DNA from: Actinocrispum wychmicini | GTDB taxonomy: Bacteria > Actinomycetota > Actinomycetes > Mycobacteriales > Pseudonocardiaceae | DNA length: 64,000 nucleotides | Assembly (NCBI RefSeq): GCF_004345645.1 | Contig: NZ_SLWS01000016.1 | Location: 124,001-188,000 of the forward strand | Direction of reading: 5' to 3' | The notes under the pieces: generated by a model | Databases searched by the model: none | Seen by the model: the letters and a program-made list of their open reading frames with translations, nothing else | What the model was told of the DNA's origin: nothing | Made by a program: the position numbers and the translations under genes | Part shown: in pieces, positions 15,682-23,509 of the stretch | Position numbering within the stretch: position 1 is the first letter of the stretch | How the letters are laid out: each line of letters begins with the position of its first letter

Positions 15682-16185
15682 GTGCGGTACTTTTATGACT
15701 GCGAATTCATCGAAGACGGGCTGACTATCGACCTGGTGTCCATTGGTGTCGTCGCTGAGGACGGGCGCGAGTTCTATGCCGTGTCCACCGAGTTCGACCC
15801 GGACAAGGCCGGTCAGTGGGTACGCGAGAACGTGCTGGACAAGCTGCCGTCGGCCGGCGACAAGGCGTGGCGGGACCGCACGGCCATCCGCGACGGCCTG
15901 ATGAAGTTCCTCAGCCCACACGGCGAAAGCGTCGAACTGTGGGCCTGGTTCGCCGCGTACGACCATGTGGCGCTCGCCCAGTTGTGGGGCGCGATGCCGG
16001 CGCTGCCGCGCCAGTTGCCGCGGTTCACCCGGGACCTGCGCCAGCGTTGGGAGGACGTGGGCAAGCCGCCGCTGCCCAACCCGCCGACCGACGCGCACGA
16101 CGCGCTCGCCGACGCCCGGCACAACCTCGCGCGCTGGCAGGTGATCGAGGTGGAACGGCTGCGTCGGGGGTTCCCCGTTCGTTAA
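15682..16185 (+). CDS. 3'-5' exoribonuclease AS (Rv2179c-like, RNase T-fold)
   Basis: 167 residues from the GTG at 15682 (AGGAG 11 bases upstream). It starts RYFYDCEFIEDG, giving the DxE pair of the DEDD exonuclease superfamily. The later acidic residues lie in AAYDHVALAQLWG and DAHDALADARHNLARW (DEDDh type with the catalytic His). Mycobacterial Rv2179c is a founding member and degrades 3' overhangs of RNA, preferring adenylate. It sits between plsC and aroG as in mycobacteria, with insertions on both sides. Confidence 0.9.
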   Translation: MRYFYDCEFIEDGLTIDLVSIGVVAEDGREFYAVSTEFDPDKAGQWVRENVLDKLPSAGDKAWRDRTAIRDGLMKFLSPHGESVELWAWFAAYDHVALAQLWGAMPALPRQLPRFTRDLRQRWEDVGKPPLPNPPTDAHDALADARHNLARWQVIEVERLRRGFPVR

Positions 16186-16233
16186 CGGGGGGCCGGTTGC
16201 TTTACCGATCCAGGACGTGACACCCTTCACTCC

Positions 16234-17259
16234 ATGCGAATTGGCGTACTCACCGGTGGTGGTGACTGTCCAGGTCTGAACGCGGTGATCAGGGCCGTGA
16301 CCCGCAAGGGGATCGAGGCGCACGGCTGGGAGATCGTCGGGTTCCGGAACGGCTGGCAGGGGCCGCTGGAAGGCAAGTTCAAGAGCATCGGGCTCGACCG
16401 GGTCGAGGACATCCTGACCAGGGGCGGCACGATTCTCGGCTCGTCGCGCACCAACCCGTACAAGATCGACGGCGGCGTCGAGAAGATCAGGAAGGTGCTC
16501 ACCGACGAGGGGATCGACGCGCTGATCGCGATCGGCGGCGAGGACACCCTCGGGGTGGCCAAGCGGCTGACCGACGACGGCATCGGCGTGGTCGGCGTGC
16601 CCAAGACGATCGACAACGACCTGGGCGCCACCGACTACACGTTCGGCTTCGACACCGCGGTGCACATCGCGACCGAGGCCATCGACCGGCTGCGCACCAC
16701 GGCCGAGTCGCACCACCGCGCGCTGGTGATCGAGGTGATGGGCCGGCACGCCGGCTGGATCGCGCTGCACTCCGGCCTGGCCGGCGGCGCGAACGTGATC
16801 CTGGTGCCGGAGCGGCCGTTCAGCATCGACAAGGTCGTCAGGTGGGTCGAGCGCCGGTTCGAGCGGGAGTACGCGCCGATCATCGTGGTCGCCGAGGGCG
16901 CGATGCCGGAAGGCGGCGCGGAGCTGCTCACCAGCGGGGAGAAGGACGCCTTCGGGCACGTCCGGCTCGGCGGTGTCGGCACGTGGCTGGCGGAGGAGAT
17001 CGCTCACCGCACCGGCAAAGAGTCCCGTGCGGTGGTGCTCGGGCACGTGCAGCGCGGCGGCACGCCGACCGCGTACGACCGTGTCCTGGCGACGCGGTTC
17101 GGCCTGCACGCGGTGGACGCGGTGCATGACGGCGACTTTGGCGTCATGGTCGCGTTGCACGGCACGGAGATCGTGCGCGTGAAGCTGTCCGAGGCAACTG
17201 AAGAGCTGAAAACCGTGCCGCTGGAGCGTTACCAGGAGGCCGAGGTCTTCTTCGGCTAA
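16234..17259 (+). CDS. pfp: Pyrophosphate-type 6-phosphofructokinase
   Basis: A 341-residue PFK. The nucleotide/PPi loop is GGGDCPGLNAVIRAV. GGED at 101-104 puts Asp at position 104, and GVPKTIDND puts Lys at 124. ATP-dependent enzymes have Gly at these two sites, while Asp104/Lys124 mark PPi-dependent PFK. The active-site loop PKTIDND and MGRHAGWIA are intact. The sequence closely resembles the PPi-PFK characterised in Amycolatopsis methanolica, as far as I recall. The reaction would be reversible phosphorylation of fructose 6-phosphate in glycolysis and gluconeogenesis. The stop overlaps that of the convergent methionine aminopeptidase gene by 4 bases. Confidence 0.9.
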   Translation: MRIGVLTGGGDCPGLNAVIRAVTRKGIEAHGWEIVGFRNGWQGPLEGKFKSIGLDRVEDILTRGGTILGSSRTNPYKIDGGVEKIRKVLTDEGIDALIAIGGEDTLGVAKRLTDDGIGVVGVPKTIDNDLGATDYTFGFDTAVHIATEAIDRLRTTAESHHRALVIEVMGRHAGWIALHSGLAGGANVILVPERPFSIDKVVRWVERRFEREYAPIIVVAEGAMPEGGAELLTSGEKDAFGHVRLGGVGTWLAEEIAHRTGKESRAVVLGHVQRGGTPTAYDRVLATRFGLHAVDAVHDGDFGVMVALHGTEIVRVKLSEATEELKTVPLERYQEAEVFFG

Positions 17260-18023
17260 GGAGCCGTGAGCACGAGCGGGCCGTCTGGTGTGACGGCGAT
17301 GGTGTGCTCCCAGTGGGCGGCGCGGCTGCCGTCCACTGACCGCAGGCCCCAGCCGTCCGGGGCGGTCACGTACTTGTCGCGGCCGCCCGCGATGAACATG
17401 GGCTCGATGGCGAGCACCAGGCCGGGGCGGAGCTTCATGCCTCGCCCGGCCCGGCCTTCGTTGGGCACGTGCGGGTCTTCGTGCATCCGGCGCCCTACGC
17501 CGTGCCCGCCGTAGTTCTCGAGCAGGCCGTAGCCTCGCCCGCGGCCGATCTGGCCGACGGCGTGCGAGACGTCACCGAGCTTGTTGCCCACCTGCATCGC
17601 CGCGATGCCCGCGTTCAGCGCGTCCCGCGTGAGCTGGATGAGTTCCTCGTCCTCGGGTGTGGGGTCGCCGATCGTGAAGCTGATGGCGGAGTCGCCGTGG
17701 AAACCGGAGATGTGCGCGCCGCAGTCGATGCTGACCAGATCGCCTTCGCGCAGCTGGTAGCCGTCAGGGATGCCGTGCACCACCGTGTCGTTCACGGACG
17801 TGCAGATCACGCCCGGGTACGGGGTCGGCGCGAAGTGCGGGTGGTAGTGCAGGAAGGACGGTTTGGCGCCGTGTGCCGAGATCACCTCGGCGGCGACCGT
17901 GTCCAGGTCACGCAAGGTCACGCCGGCCGCGGCCGTTTCCTTGGCCGCCGCGAGCGCGGCCGCGACCACCTTGCCCGCCTGCCGCATCAGGTCCAGTTCG
18001 GTCCGAGTCTTCAGTTCCACCAT
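17256..18023 (-). CDS. map: Type I methionine aminopeptidase
   Basis: 255 residues from ATG 18023 (MVELKTRTELDLM); an ATG at 18035 adds four residues. The pita-bread metallopeptidase residues are all present: His in TVVHGIPDG, Asp in VSIDCGA and HGDSAISF, His in GGHGVGRRMHEDPHVPN, and Glu in VLAIEPMF and WEHTIAV. It removes the initiator Met from nascent proteins after deformylation. It lacks a long N-terminal zinc-finger extension. It is divergent from an XRE regulator, with an unusually AT-rich 60-bp spacer. A peptide deformylase gene lies elsewhere in the window (44.4 kb). Confidence 0.95.
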   Translation of the reverse strand: MVELKTRTELDLMRQAGKVVAAALAAAKETAAAGVTLRDLDTVAAEVISAHGAKPSFLHYHPHFAPTPYPGVICTSVNDTVVHGIPDGYQLREGDLVSIDCGAHISGFHGDSAISFTIGDPTPEDEELIQLTRDALNAGIAAMQVGNKLGDVSHAVGQIGRGRGYGLLENYGGHGVGRRMHEDPHVPNEGRAGRGMKLRPGLVLAIEPMFIAGGRDKYVTAPDGWGLRSVDGSRAAHWEHTIAVTPDGPLVLTAP

Positions 18024-18039
18024 CACGCACTCCATCGAC

Positions 18040-18053
18040 GGGATAACTATCCC
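18040..18053. promoter_or_regulatory. Perfect palindrome between map and the XRE regulator
   Basis: GGGATA-AC-TATCCC is a perfect 6-2-6 dyad in a short AT-rich stretch (18036-18084) between divergent genes. TATT-rich copies follow up to the XRE ATG. It is the best candidate operator for the XRE protein at 18085. Binding is inferred. Confidence 0.45.
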
Positions 18054-18084
18054 GGTATTTCTATCACAGTATTAGTATTGGGGT

Positions 18085-18312
18085 ATGGTCCGACCACCTC
18101 TGACCGACGAGGACCGCGAACGCGGCATCCGGCTCGGCGAAGCGTTGCGCGCCGCTCGTGGCGAGCGCAGCGGTGTGGAAGTGGCCGCGGCGGCCGGGAT
18201 CTCGGTGGAGACGCTGCGCAAGATCGAGCACGGCCGGGTGCCGACGCCCGCGTTCTTCACGGTCGCCGCGATCGCCCGCGCCGTGGACCTGCCACTGGAC
18301 GCGCTCTGCTGA
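18085..18312 (+). CDS. XRE-family helix-turn-helix regulator
   Basis: A 75-residue single-domain Cro/C1 HTH protein. The HTH reads GVEVAAAAGISVETLRKIEHGR, and TPAFFTVAAIARAVDLPLDALC is the closing helix pair. There is no sensor domain. The stop overlaps the start of the phosphotransferase gene (TGATG), so it is translationally coupled to it and to the pentapeptide-repeat gene beyond. It is probably a local repressor acting at the palindrome upstream. Confidence 0.9.
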   Translation: MVRPPLTDEDRERGIRLGEALRAARGERSGVEVAAAAGISVETLRKIEHGRVPTPAFFTVAAIARAVDLPLDALC

Positions 18313-19058
18313 TGGACCTCGCACCCGTCCGGGCCCGGCTCGTCCGCCGGTTCGGCCCGGACATCCACGACTGGGTCGACCTGGTCCCGGACCGGGTGGC
18401 CGAACTGGCCGACCGATGGGGCTTGAAAGTCGGCGAACCGTACGGGACCGGGAACACGTCGGTGGTTTTCCGGTGCGACGCCGGAGTGCTGAAAGTGTCG
18501 CCACAGGTCGAGTTCACCGCCGAACAGGTGCGGACGCTCCAGCTGTTCGAGCCCACCGGCCGGGTGCCCAAGGTGCTCATGCACGCGGACGGCGCCGTGC
18601 TGATGGAGACGATCGAGCCCGGCGAGCCGGTCGTCACCCCGCCGCCGCTCGACGACTACGCCCAGTTCCTGCGTGACCTCCGGACACCCGCCACTGAAGG
18701 GCCTCGGCACCTCGCGGAAGGCACTGAGGAGATCTTTGTCCGCGTGGAGCAGCGGGGAGTCGACGTCGGCGACGCCCGCCGGATCCGCGACGAACTGGTC
18801 TCGTCGCAGACCGAGCAGGTGTTGCTGCACGGCGACCTGCACCTGTTCAACGTCCTCAATGGACCGAAGTTGATGGCGATCGACCCGAAGGCCTGCCTCG
18901 GCGACCCGTGCTTCGACGCGGTCGACTACGCCCTGGCCACGAAAAGGTCCGAAGATCTGCTTGCAGGGTCGAGCATTATTGCAGCCGTCGCGAAAGCGGC
19001 GGACCTGGACGTCGACAGATTGGCGGCATGGTGCAGGGTTTTCGCGTGGATGAGCTGA
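18312..19058 (+). CDS. Aminoglycoside/streptomycin 6-phosphotransferase-like kinase
   Basis: 248 residues with the APH-type kinase fold. The ATP-binding region reads EPYGTGNTSVVFRCDAGVLKVS. The catalytic loop is LLHGDLHLFNVL, with Asp as base and Asn as metal ligand. The metal site is IDPKACLGDPCFDAVDY. This pattern is that of the streptomycin 6-kinase/hydroxyurea-kinase branch (APH(6)). The real substrate may be an antibiotic or a small metabolite. It is coupled to the XRE gene (TGATG) and overlaps the pentapeptide-repeat gene by about 30 bases. Resistance is possible but inferred from family and context only. Confidence 0.85.
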   Translation: MDLAPVRARLVRRFGPDIHDWVDLVPDRVAELADRWGLKVGEPYGTGNTSVVFRCDAGVLKVSPQVEFTAEQVRTLQLFEPTGRVPKVLMHADGAVLMETIEPGEPVVTPPPLDDYAQFLRDLRTPATEGPRHLAEGTEEIFVRVEQRGVDVGDARRIRDELVSSQTEQVLLHGDLHLFNVLNGPKLMAIDPKACLGDPCFDAVDYALATKRSEDLLAGSSIIAAVAKAADLDVDRLAAWCRVFAWMS

Positions 19059-19639
19059 CCTTACGCGGCGAGGACTGGTACGGCGACGACATCAGCGGCC
19101 GTACCTACGCGGGCTGTGCGTTCCACGACATCGACATGACCGAGTTGGTCAACCGCGGGTGCGTGTTCGAGAACTGCACGTTCGTCAGTGTCCGGTTCAA
19201 CGCGTCCAAGCACACCGACGCCGCGTTCCTGTCGTGCACGTTCCGGCGGTGCCACTTCTTCGACGCCGAGTTCACCGGGTGCAAGCTGGTCGGCAGCGCC
19301 TTCCGGGAGTGTGATCTCCGGCCGCTTCGGGTCCGCGGCGGCGACTGGTCGTTCGTCGCGCTGGCCGGCGCCGACCTGCGGGGCTCCCGGTTCGAGGACC
19401 TCCGGATGCGGGAGGTCGACCTCACCGGCGCGAACTGCGCGAAGACCGAGTTCGTCGACGTCGACCTCACGTCCGCGCAGACCCACCGGGCCACCTTCGC
19501 CGGGGCCGACCTGCGGGGCAGCGACCTGTCCGGCCTTGACCCGTTCAACGTCGAACTGGCCCGCGCGGTGATCGAACCGGCCCAGGCGATCGTGATCGCC
19601 CAGGCGATGGGCATCGAGGTCCGGGCGCCGAGAAACTAG
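19028..19639 (+). CDS. Pentapeptide-repeat protein (MfpA/Qnr-like)
   Basis: 203 residues from ATG 19028; a GTG at 19046 would shorten the overlap with the kinase gene to 13 bases. Repeats of the A(D/N)LxF type run through most of the length: CVFENCTFVSVRFNAS, AFLSCTFRRCHFFDAEFTGC, then ADLRGSRFEDLRMREVDLTG and ADLRGSDLSGLDP. This predicts a right-handed quadrilateral beta helix that mimics DNA. MfpA and Qnr proteins of this type bind gyrase and protect it from quinolones. Many others have unknown roles. It is the last gene of the XRE-kinase unit. Confidence 0.9.
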   Translation: MVQGFRVDELTLRGEDWYGDDISGRTYAGCAFHDIDMTELVNRGCVFENCTFVSVRFNASKHTDAAFLSCTFRRCHFFDAEFTGCKLVGSAFRECDLRPLRVRGGDWSFVALAGADLRGSRFEDLRMREVDLTGANCAKTEFVDVDLTSAQTHRATFAGADLRGSDLSGLDPFNVELARAVIEPAQAIVIAQAMGIEVRAPRN

Positions 19640-19643
19640 TGGC

Positions 19644-20117
19644 TCACCCGGTCCAGGGCTTGACCTCGCCCCAGCCCCACTTCGGCATCGGCTCGGCCAT
19701 GTTCGGCTTGGCGTCGGGCTGCGAGAACACCAACGCCATCCGCGTCCCCCATTCGAGATACCCGACGAACGCGGACCGGAACTCCGGGTCGTTCGGCAGG
19801 CCCACCTCGTCGGCGGTGTCGATGAGCAGGTTGAACCAGCGGCGCCGCTGTTCCTCGGTGAGCGCCTTGCCGAGGTGCCTGGAGATCATGTGCGCGTGCC
19901 CGCCGCGCGTCTCGGAGTACGTGGCCGGGCCGCCGAACACCTCGCCCAGCCAGGCCGCGACGAACCTCGGGTGGCCCGGGTCCATGTGCGCGAACAGCGG
20001 CCCGATCAGCTCGTCCTTGCTGACCCGTTGGTAGAACGCCTGAAAGAGCCGTTCGAACGCCTCGGCCCCGCCGGCCCACTCGAACAGGGTCGGCACATTC
20101 TCGTCATTGGTGGTCAC
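19644..20117 (-). CDS. glbO: Group II truncated haemoglobin (trHbO-like)
   Basis: A 157-residue 2-on-2 globin. LFEWAGGAEAFERLFQAFYQRV is the A-B helix region with Phe/Tyr B9-B10. HMDPGHPRFVAAWLGEVFGGPATYSE is the E-region. RGGHAHMISRHLG carries the proximal His F8, and the Trp G8 region is RRRWFNLLIDTAD. It binds haem and oxygen or NO and may help oxygen delivery or detoxification near the membrane. It is convergent with the pentapeptide-repeat gene and follows the ankyrin-WD40 gene by 11 bp on the same strand. Confidence 0.93.
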   Translation of the reverse strand: MTTNDENVPTLFEWAGGAEAFERLFQAFYQRVSKDELIGPLFAHMDPGHPRFVAAWLGEVFGGPATYSETRGGHAHMISRHLGKALTEEQRRRWFNLLIDTADEVGLPNDPEFRSAFVGYLEWGTRMALVFSQPDAKPNMAEPMPKWGWGEVKPWTG

Positions 20118-20128
20118 GCTTGATCACC

Positions 20129-21412
20129 TTATCCGAGCAAGCGGTGTAACCCGGTGCTCGTCGCGGCGAGCATGCCGCAGTGGTCGGCGTACGCGAGGTC
20201 GTGCACGGCGCCGAACGTCGTCTCCCGGCCGCGCGGCCGGCCACTCGCCGCGTCCAACCAGGACACTCCGGAGTCCGTGCCCACGGCCAGGGTTCGGCCG
20301 TCGCCGGTGAAGCACAGCGCGCCGGACCGGGACGGCAGTTCGTGCCGCCACGCGGGTTCGCCGGTCGCGGTCACGGTGGCGACCACCGCGGTCGGATGCA
20401 CCCACATGACGATGATCTCGCCGTCCGGCGAGAACCGGACGGCCCCGGACACCTCCGAGCTCCACGGCTGCGGGTCCCTGCGGTCGTACCGATGTTTGAG
20501 CCGGCCGTCGTCGGTGACGTCCAGGACCGTGAGCCACCAACTGCCCCGCATGGAGTTGCCCACGGCGAGCACGTGCCCGTCCGGCGAGAACCGCGGCGTG
20601 ACCCGTTCGTCGCCGAGGCCTTCCCAGTCGCCGTGGTCGAGGTCCATGTCGCTGGCGAGCACCGCGGGCGCGTTCGGGTCGACGATCCACAGATGCTGGT
20701 CTCCGCCCACCGCGAGGAGTCGACCGTCGGCGGACATCGCGAGATCCCCGGTGGGGACGTCGGGCAACCCCCGGACCATCCGTAACGCCGCCCACGGCCG
20801 CAGGTGCACAGACTTGTCGTCGGTGAACGCCAGCATCGACCCGCTGTCGGACACCACCGGTCCGGGCAGTTCGGTCCGCGACGCCACCCGCATGATCTCC
20901 ACCGGGCGGATCCGTGGCTCCAAATCCCACCGCACCAACACAGTCCCGCGGTACATCGTGGTCAGTGCCTCGGCTCGACGCGGCCGCACCACCACGGTCT
21001 GCTGCGGCCCGCCGGCCACCTCGTCCAACCCCAGGTGCGCGGACCGCCCGTTGTACCGCAGCCGCCTGGCCATCCGTTCCCGAAGCGCGGACGGCCCGTC
21101 GGGTAACAGGTCCTGCGGCAGGTCGCCGAACCTGTCCCGGCTACCCGGATCGGCACCTCGTTCCAGCAACATCTCGGCCACGTCGGTCCACCCGAGCTGG
21201 ATCGCCCGATGCAACGGGGTGGTCTCGCCCTTGGTGCTGACCGGGGCACCCGCGGAGATCAACAACCGGGCGATGTCCGGATCCCGCGCGACCTCCAACG
21301 GAGTATGGCCGTCCTGGTCGGTGGTGGACAACGCCGCACCGCTCGCCAGTAACGCACGGACCGCGTCCGTGTCGTTGCTGACAACGGCGCTGTGCAAGTC
21401 CACGCGTGCCAC
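20129..21412 (-). CDS. Ankyrin-repeat / WD40-like beta-propeller fusion protein
   Basis: A 427-residue cytoplasmic protein without signal peptide. Residues 1-95 hold about three ankyrin repeats (DLHSAVVSNDTDAVRALLASGA, DGHTPLEVARDPDIARLLISAGA, TTPLHRAIQLGWTDVAEMLLERGAD). Residues 170-427 hold beta-propeller blades of the WD40/PQQ-like sort: LAMSADGRLLAVGGDQHLWIV, RFSPDGHVLAVGN, RFSPDGEIIVMW, CFTGDGRTLAVGTDSGVSWLD. Both parts are protein-binding scaffolds, so a regulatory or assembly role is likely, but no partner can be named. It is probably co-transcribed with the truncated globin. Confidence 0.85.
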   Translation of the reverse strand: MARVDLHSAVVSNDTDAVRALLASGAALSTTDQDGHTPLEVARDPDIARLLISAGAPVSTKGETTPLHRAIQLGWTDVAEMLLERGADPGSRDRFGDLPQDLLPDGPSALRERMARRLRYNGRSAHLGLDEVAGGPQQTVVVRPRRAEALTTMYRGTVLVRWDLEPRIRPVEIMRVASRTELPGPVVSDSGSMLAFTDDKSVHLRPWAALRMVRGLPDVPTGDLAMSADGRLLAVGGDQHLWIVDPNAPAVLASDMDLDHGDWEGLGDERVTPRFSPDGHVLAVGNSMRGSWWLTVLDVTDDGRLKHRYDRRDPQPWSSEVSGAVRFSPDGEIIVMWVHPTAVVATVTATGEPAWRHELPSRSGALCFTGDGRTLAVGTDSGVSWLDAASGRPRGRETTFGAVHDLAYADHCGMLAATSTGLHRLLG

Positions 21413-21443
21413 GTTAGGTCCTGCTCGAAGATGTTGTCACGAC

Positions 21444-21728
21444 TCAGTGCGGGAACGCGCGCCACAGCCTCCGGTCAACGCCGTAACGGTGTTGTTCAAT
21501 GGTCAGTGCGACCTCCGTCATGGTGTCCGTGGACTCGAGCCAGGTGTCGCAGGTCCGCAGGTCGGTGAACGAGAAGTTGGCCAGGTGCACGTCCTTGCCC
21601 ATGGCGGTCAGGGCGAACGCGAGCGGCAGGCCGGCGTAGACGTCGAATCCGCCACCCGCGCCGGCGACCAGGATCCGTTCGGCCATGCGTAAGCGCGTGA
21701 ACAGCGGAGGCTCGTGGAGGGTGAACAC
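21444..21728 (-). pseudogene. Truncated DUF1152 protein remnant
   Basis: 94 residues beginning MFTLHEPPLFTRLRMAERILVAGAGGGFDVYAGLPLAFAL, the N-terminus of the DUF1152 family with its Gly-rich loop. Family members are about 300 residues as I know them. Here the frame ends after IEQHRYGVDRRLWRAFPH and the next gene follows at once. The C-terminal two-thirds are not found on either side. It is either a decayed gene with an internal deletion or a short lineage-specific form. Confidence 0.6.
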
Positions 21729-21826
21729 CCGGCCAGGCTATGCCGCCGTGCTCGGGATCCAGAACGGTCTTCGGCGGCCAGTCGACCGGCGGCACGGCGG
21801 GCGGAACTTACGCTAGCTTCGGGGGA

Positions 21827-22459
21827 GTGACGCACACACCAGAGACGTTCGCGAACGCCCTAACGGCCTGGCAGCAATGGCAGGAAAGCCCGTGGGGGCG
21901 GCTGCGGTACACCCTCGCCGCGGCCAATCTCGACCGGCATATCGCAGCGCAAGGCGACATCCTCGATCTTGCCGGCGCGGACGGCGGCGACTCGATTCCC
22001 CTTGCGCGGCAAGGACATCGCGTCACCATCGCGGACTTCACGCCGGACATGCTGGCCGCGGCGCAGCAGCGGGCGCAGGCCGCGGGTGTCGACATCACCT
22101 GTGTGGAGTCGGACGCGACCGATCTGCCGGACGACATCGGCGACTACGACGTCGTCCTGTGCCACAACCTGCTGCAGTACCAGACCGACCCGGTGCCCAC
22201 CCTCAAAGCAGCGGTGAACAAGTTACGCCCCAACGGTTTGCTGTCCGTCATGGCGTTCAACCGGCATGCCGCCCCGCTGGTCGCCGCCGACTCGCCCACC
22301 TTCAACGCCAAGATCACCCTGTACACCGCCGACGAGATCAGCGCCGTCCTGGCCGACCTCGGCTGCTCGGTGATCGGGCACTACGGCATCCGGAGCGACC
22401 GCGAGCCGTACCTGCACACCGCCCGGATCTTCCAGCTCATCGCCCGGTCACAACGCTAA
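21827..22459 (+). CDS. Class I SAM-dependent methyltransferase
   Basis: 210 residues from GTG 21827 (GGGGGA just upstream). The SAM-binding motif I is ILDLAGADGGDSIPLA (the usual acidic/Gly pattern in a slightly unusual form). The post-I acidic residue lies in VTIADFTPDML. Motif II/III is YDVVLCHNLLQYQTDP with LRPNGLLSVM. It looks like the small-molecule methyltransferase branch (SmtA/UbiE-like). The substrate is unknown. It overlaps the end of the convergent DUF2891 gene by 12 bases. Confidence 0.88.
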   Translation: MTHTPETFANALTAWQQWQESPWGRLRYTLAAANLDRHIAAQGDILDLAGADGGDSIPLARQGHRVTIADFTPDMLAAAQQRAQAAGVDITCVESDATDLPDDIGDYDVVLCHNLLQYQTDPVPTLKAAVNKLRPNGLLSVMAFNRHAAPLVAADSPTFNAKITLYTADEISAVLADLGCSVIGHYGIRSDREPYLHTARIFQLIARSQR

Positions 22460-23452
22460 GTACGCCGCGAACGTGCCCAGCCAGTGCTCGGTGGCGTAGC
22501 CGTAGCCGAACACGTAGTGCCACCCGGCCGAAGCGTGCGCCTCATAGGCCTCCTCGGCGATCCCACGGAACCGGTGTGCGGCCGGCAGCGCCAACCCAAC
22601 AGCCCGCCATCCCCAGGCGCGGGACAAGGCGAGCCCGGCTAAGTGAGCGCCGAACATGTCCTCTGGATGCGGCACGGCCACGGGCTCACGCAGGACCTCC
22701 CAGCGCGCGGTGTCCAGGTCCGGGACGAACGCCTCCAGCCAGTGCGCGAACTCCTCGCCGGGCAGCACCCGCCGCATCAGGTCCGCCTCGGTGAGCGCCG
22801 GTGACAGGAAGTCCGCCGCGTCCGGCTCGAACCCGCCGTATCCCGTGTCGCCGAGGTACCACCGCAACGCGGCCGCCTCACACGCCGCCGCGAGTTCGGT
22901 GTCTTCCTGGGCATGGGCCGCGTCCAGCACGAGACCGGTGGCGAACGCCGTGTTGTCGTGCGTCCCGACCCGGACGGGCAGCCGGGCGTGGGTGATCCAC
23001 GCGAGCCACCGGTCCCGCAGCACCGCGGCCAGCGGTCCGAGCGACCACTCGGTGTGGTCCAGCTCCGCGGCCAGGGTCAGCAGCCACGCCCAGCCGTACG
23101 GCCGCTCCCAGTAGTGACCCTCGTCACCTGCGAAGAAGTCAGCCTCGGTGGCGCATCCGTCCACAGTGATCAGAGCCGAGAGCACCGCACGGGCGGCACC
23201 GGCCGCCGGCAGGTCCGGGTACGCGCGCAGCAGCCGCGCGGCGAGCCAGGTCTGGTGCACGCAGGAGTGCCAGTCGTACGAGCCGGCGAACACCGGATGC
23301 AGTGTCCGGTGCGGCACGAGCTGGTCGGGCGAGGAAATGTGCCGTGTCCAGTGCACCGGGTAGTCGCGCTGGAGGTTGGCCACGGCCATGGTGAGCAACC
23401 GGTTCGCGGTTTCGCCGTCCAACCGTGTTGTACTGCCGCGAAGTGGGGACAT
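22448..23452 (-). CDS. DUF2891 family protein
   Basis: 334 residues from ATG 23452. The sequence has the DUF2891 landmarks: HPVFAGSYDWHSCVHQTW near residue 60, DEGHYWERPYGWAWLLTL, LPVRVGTHDNTAFATGL, CEAAALRWYLGDTGYGGFEPDAADFLSPALTEADLM, and the closing YVFGYGYATEHWLGTFAAYLAL. The helix-rich pattern with conserved Trp/His/Glu resembles alpha/alpha-barrel carbohydrate enzymes. No activity is established. It is divergent from aroG with a 57-bp intergenic region. Confidence 0.9.
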   Translation of the reverse strand: MSPLRGSTTRLDGETANRLLTMAVANLQRDYPVHWTRHISSPDQLVPHRTLHPVFAGSYDWHSCVHQTWLAARLLRAYPDLPAAGAARAVLSALITVDGCATEADFFAGDEGHYWERPYGWAWLLTLAAELDHTEWSLGPLAAVLRDRWLAWITHARLPVRVGTHDNTAFATGLVLDAAHAQEDTELAAACEAAALRWYLGDTGYGGFEPDAADFLSPALTEADLMRRVLPGEEFAHWLEAFVPDLDTARWEVLREPVAVPHPEDMFGAHLAGLALSRAWGWRAVGLALPAAHRFRGIAEEAYEAHASAGWHYVFGYGYATEHWLGTFAAYLAL

Positions 23453-23509
23453 GGACGCCAATCCTGCCTGACCGAAATTCCGGTGCGCGCACCTCTTATC
23501 CTGAGCTGT

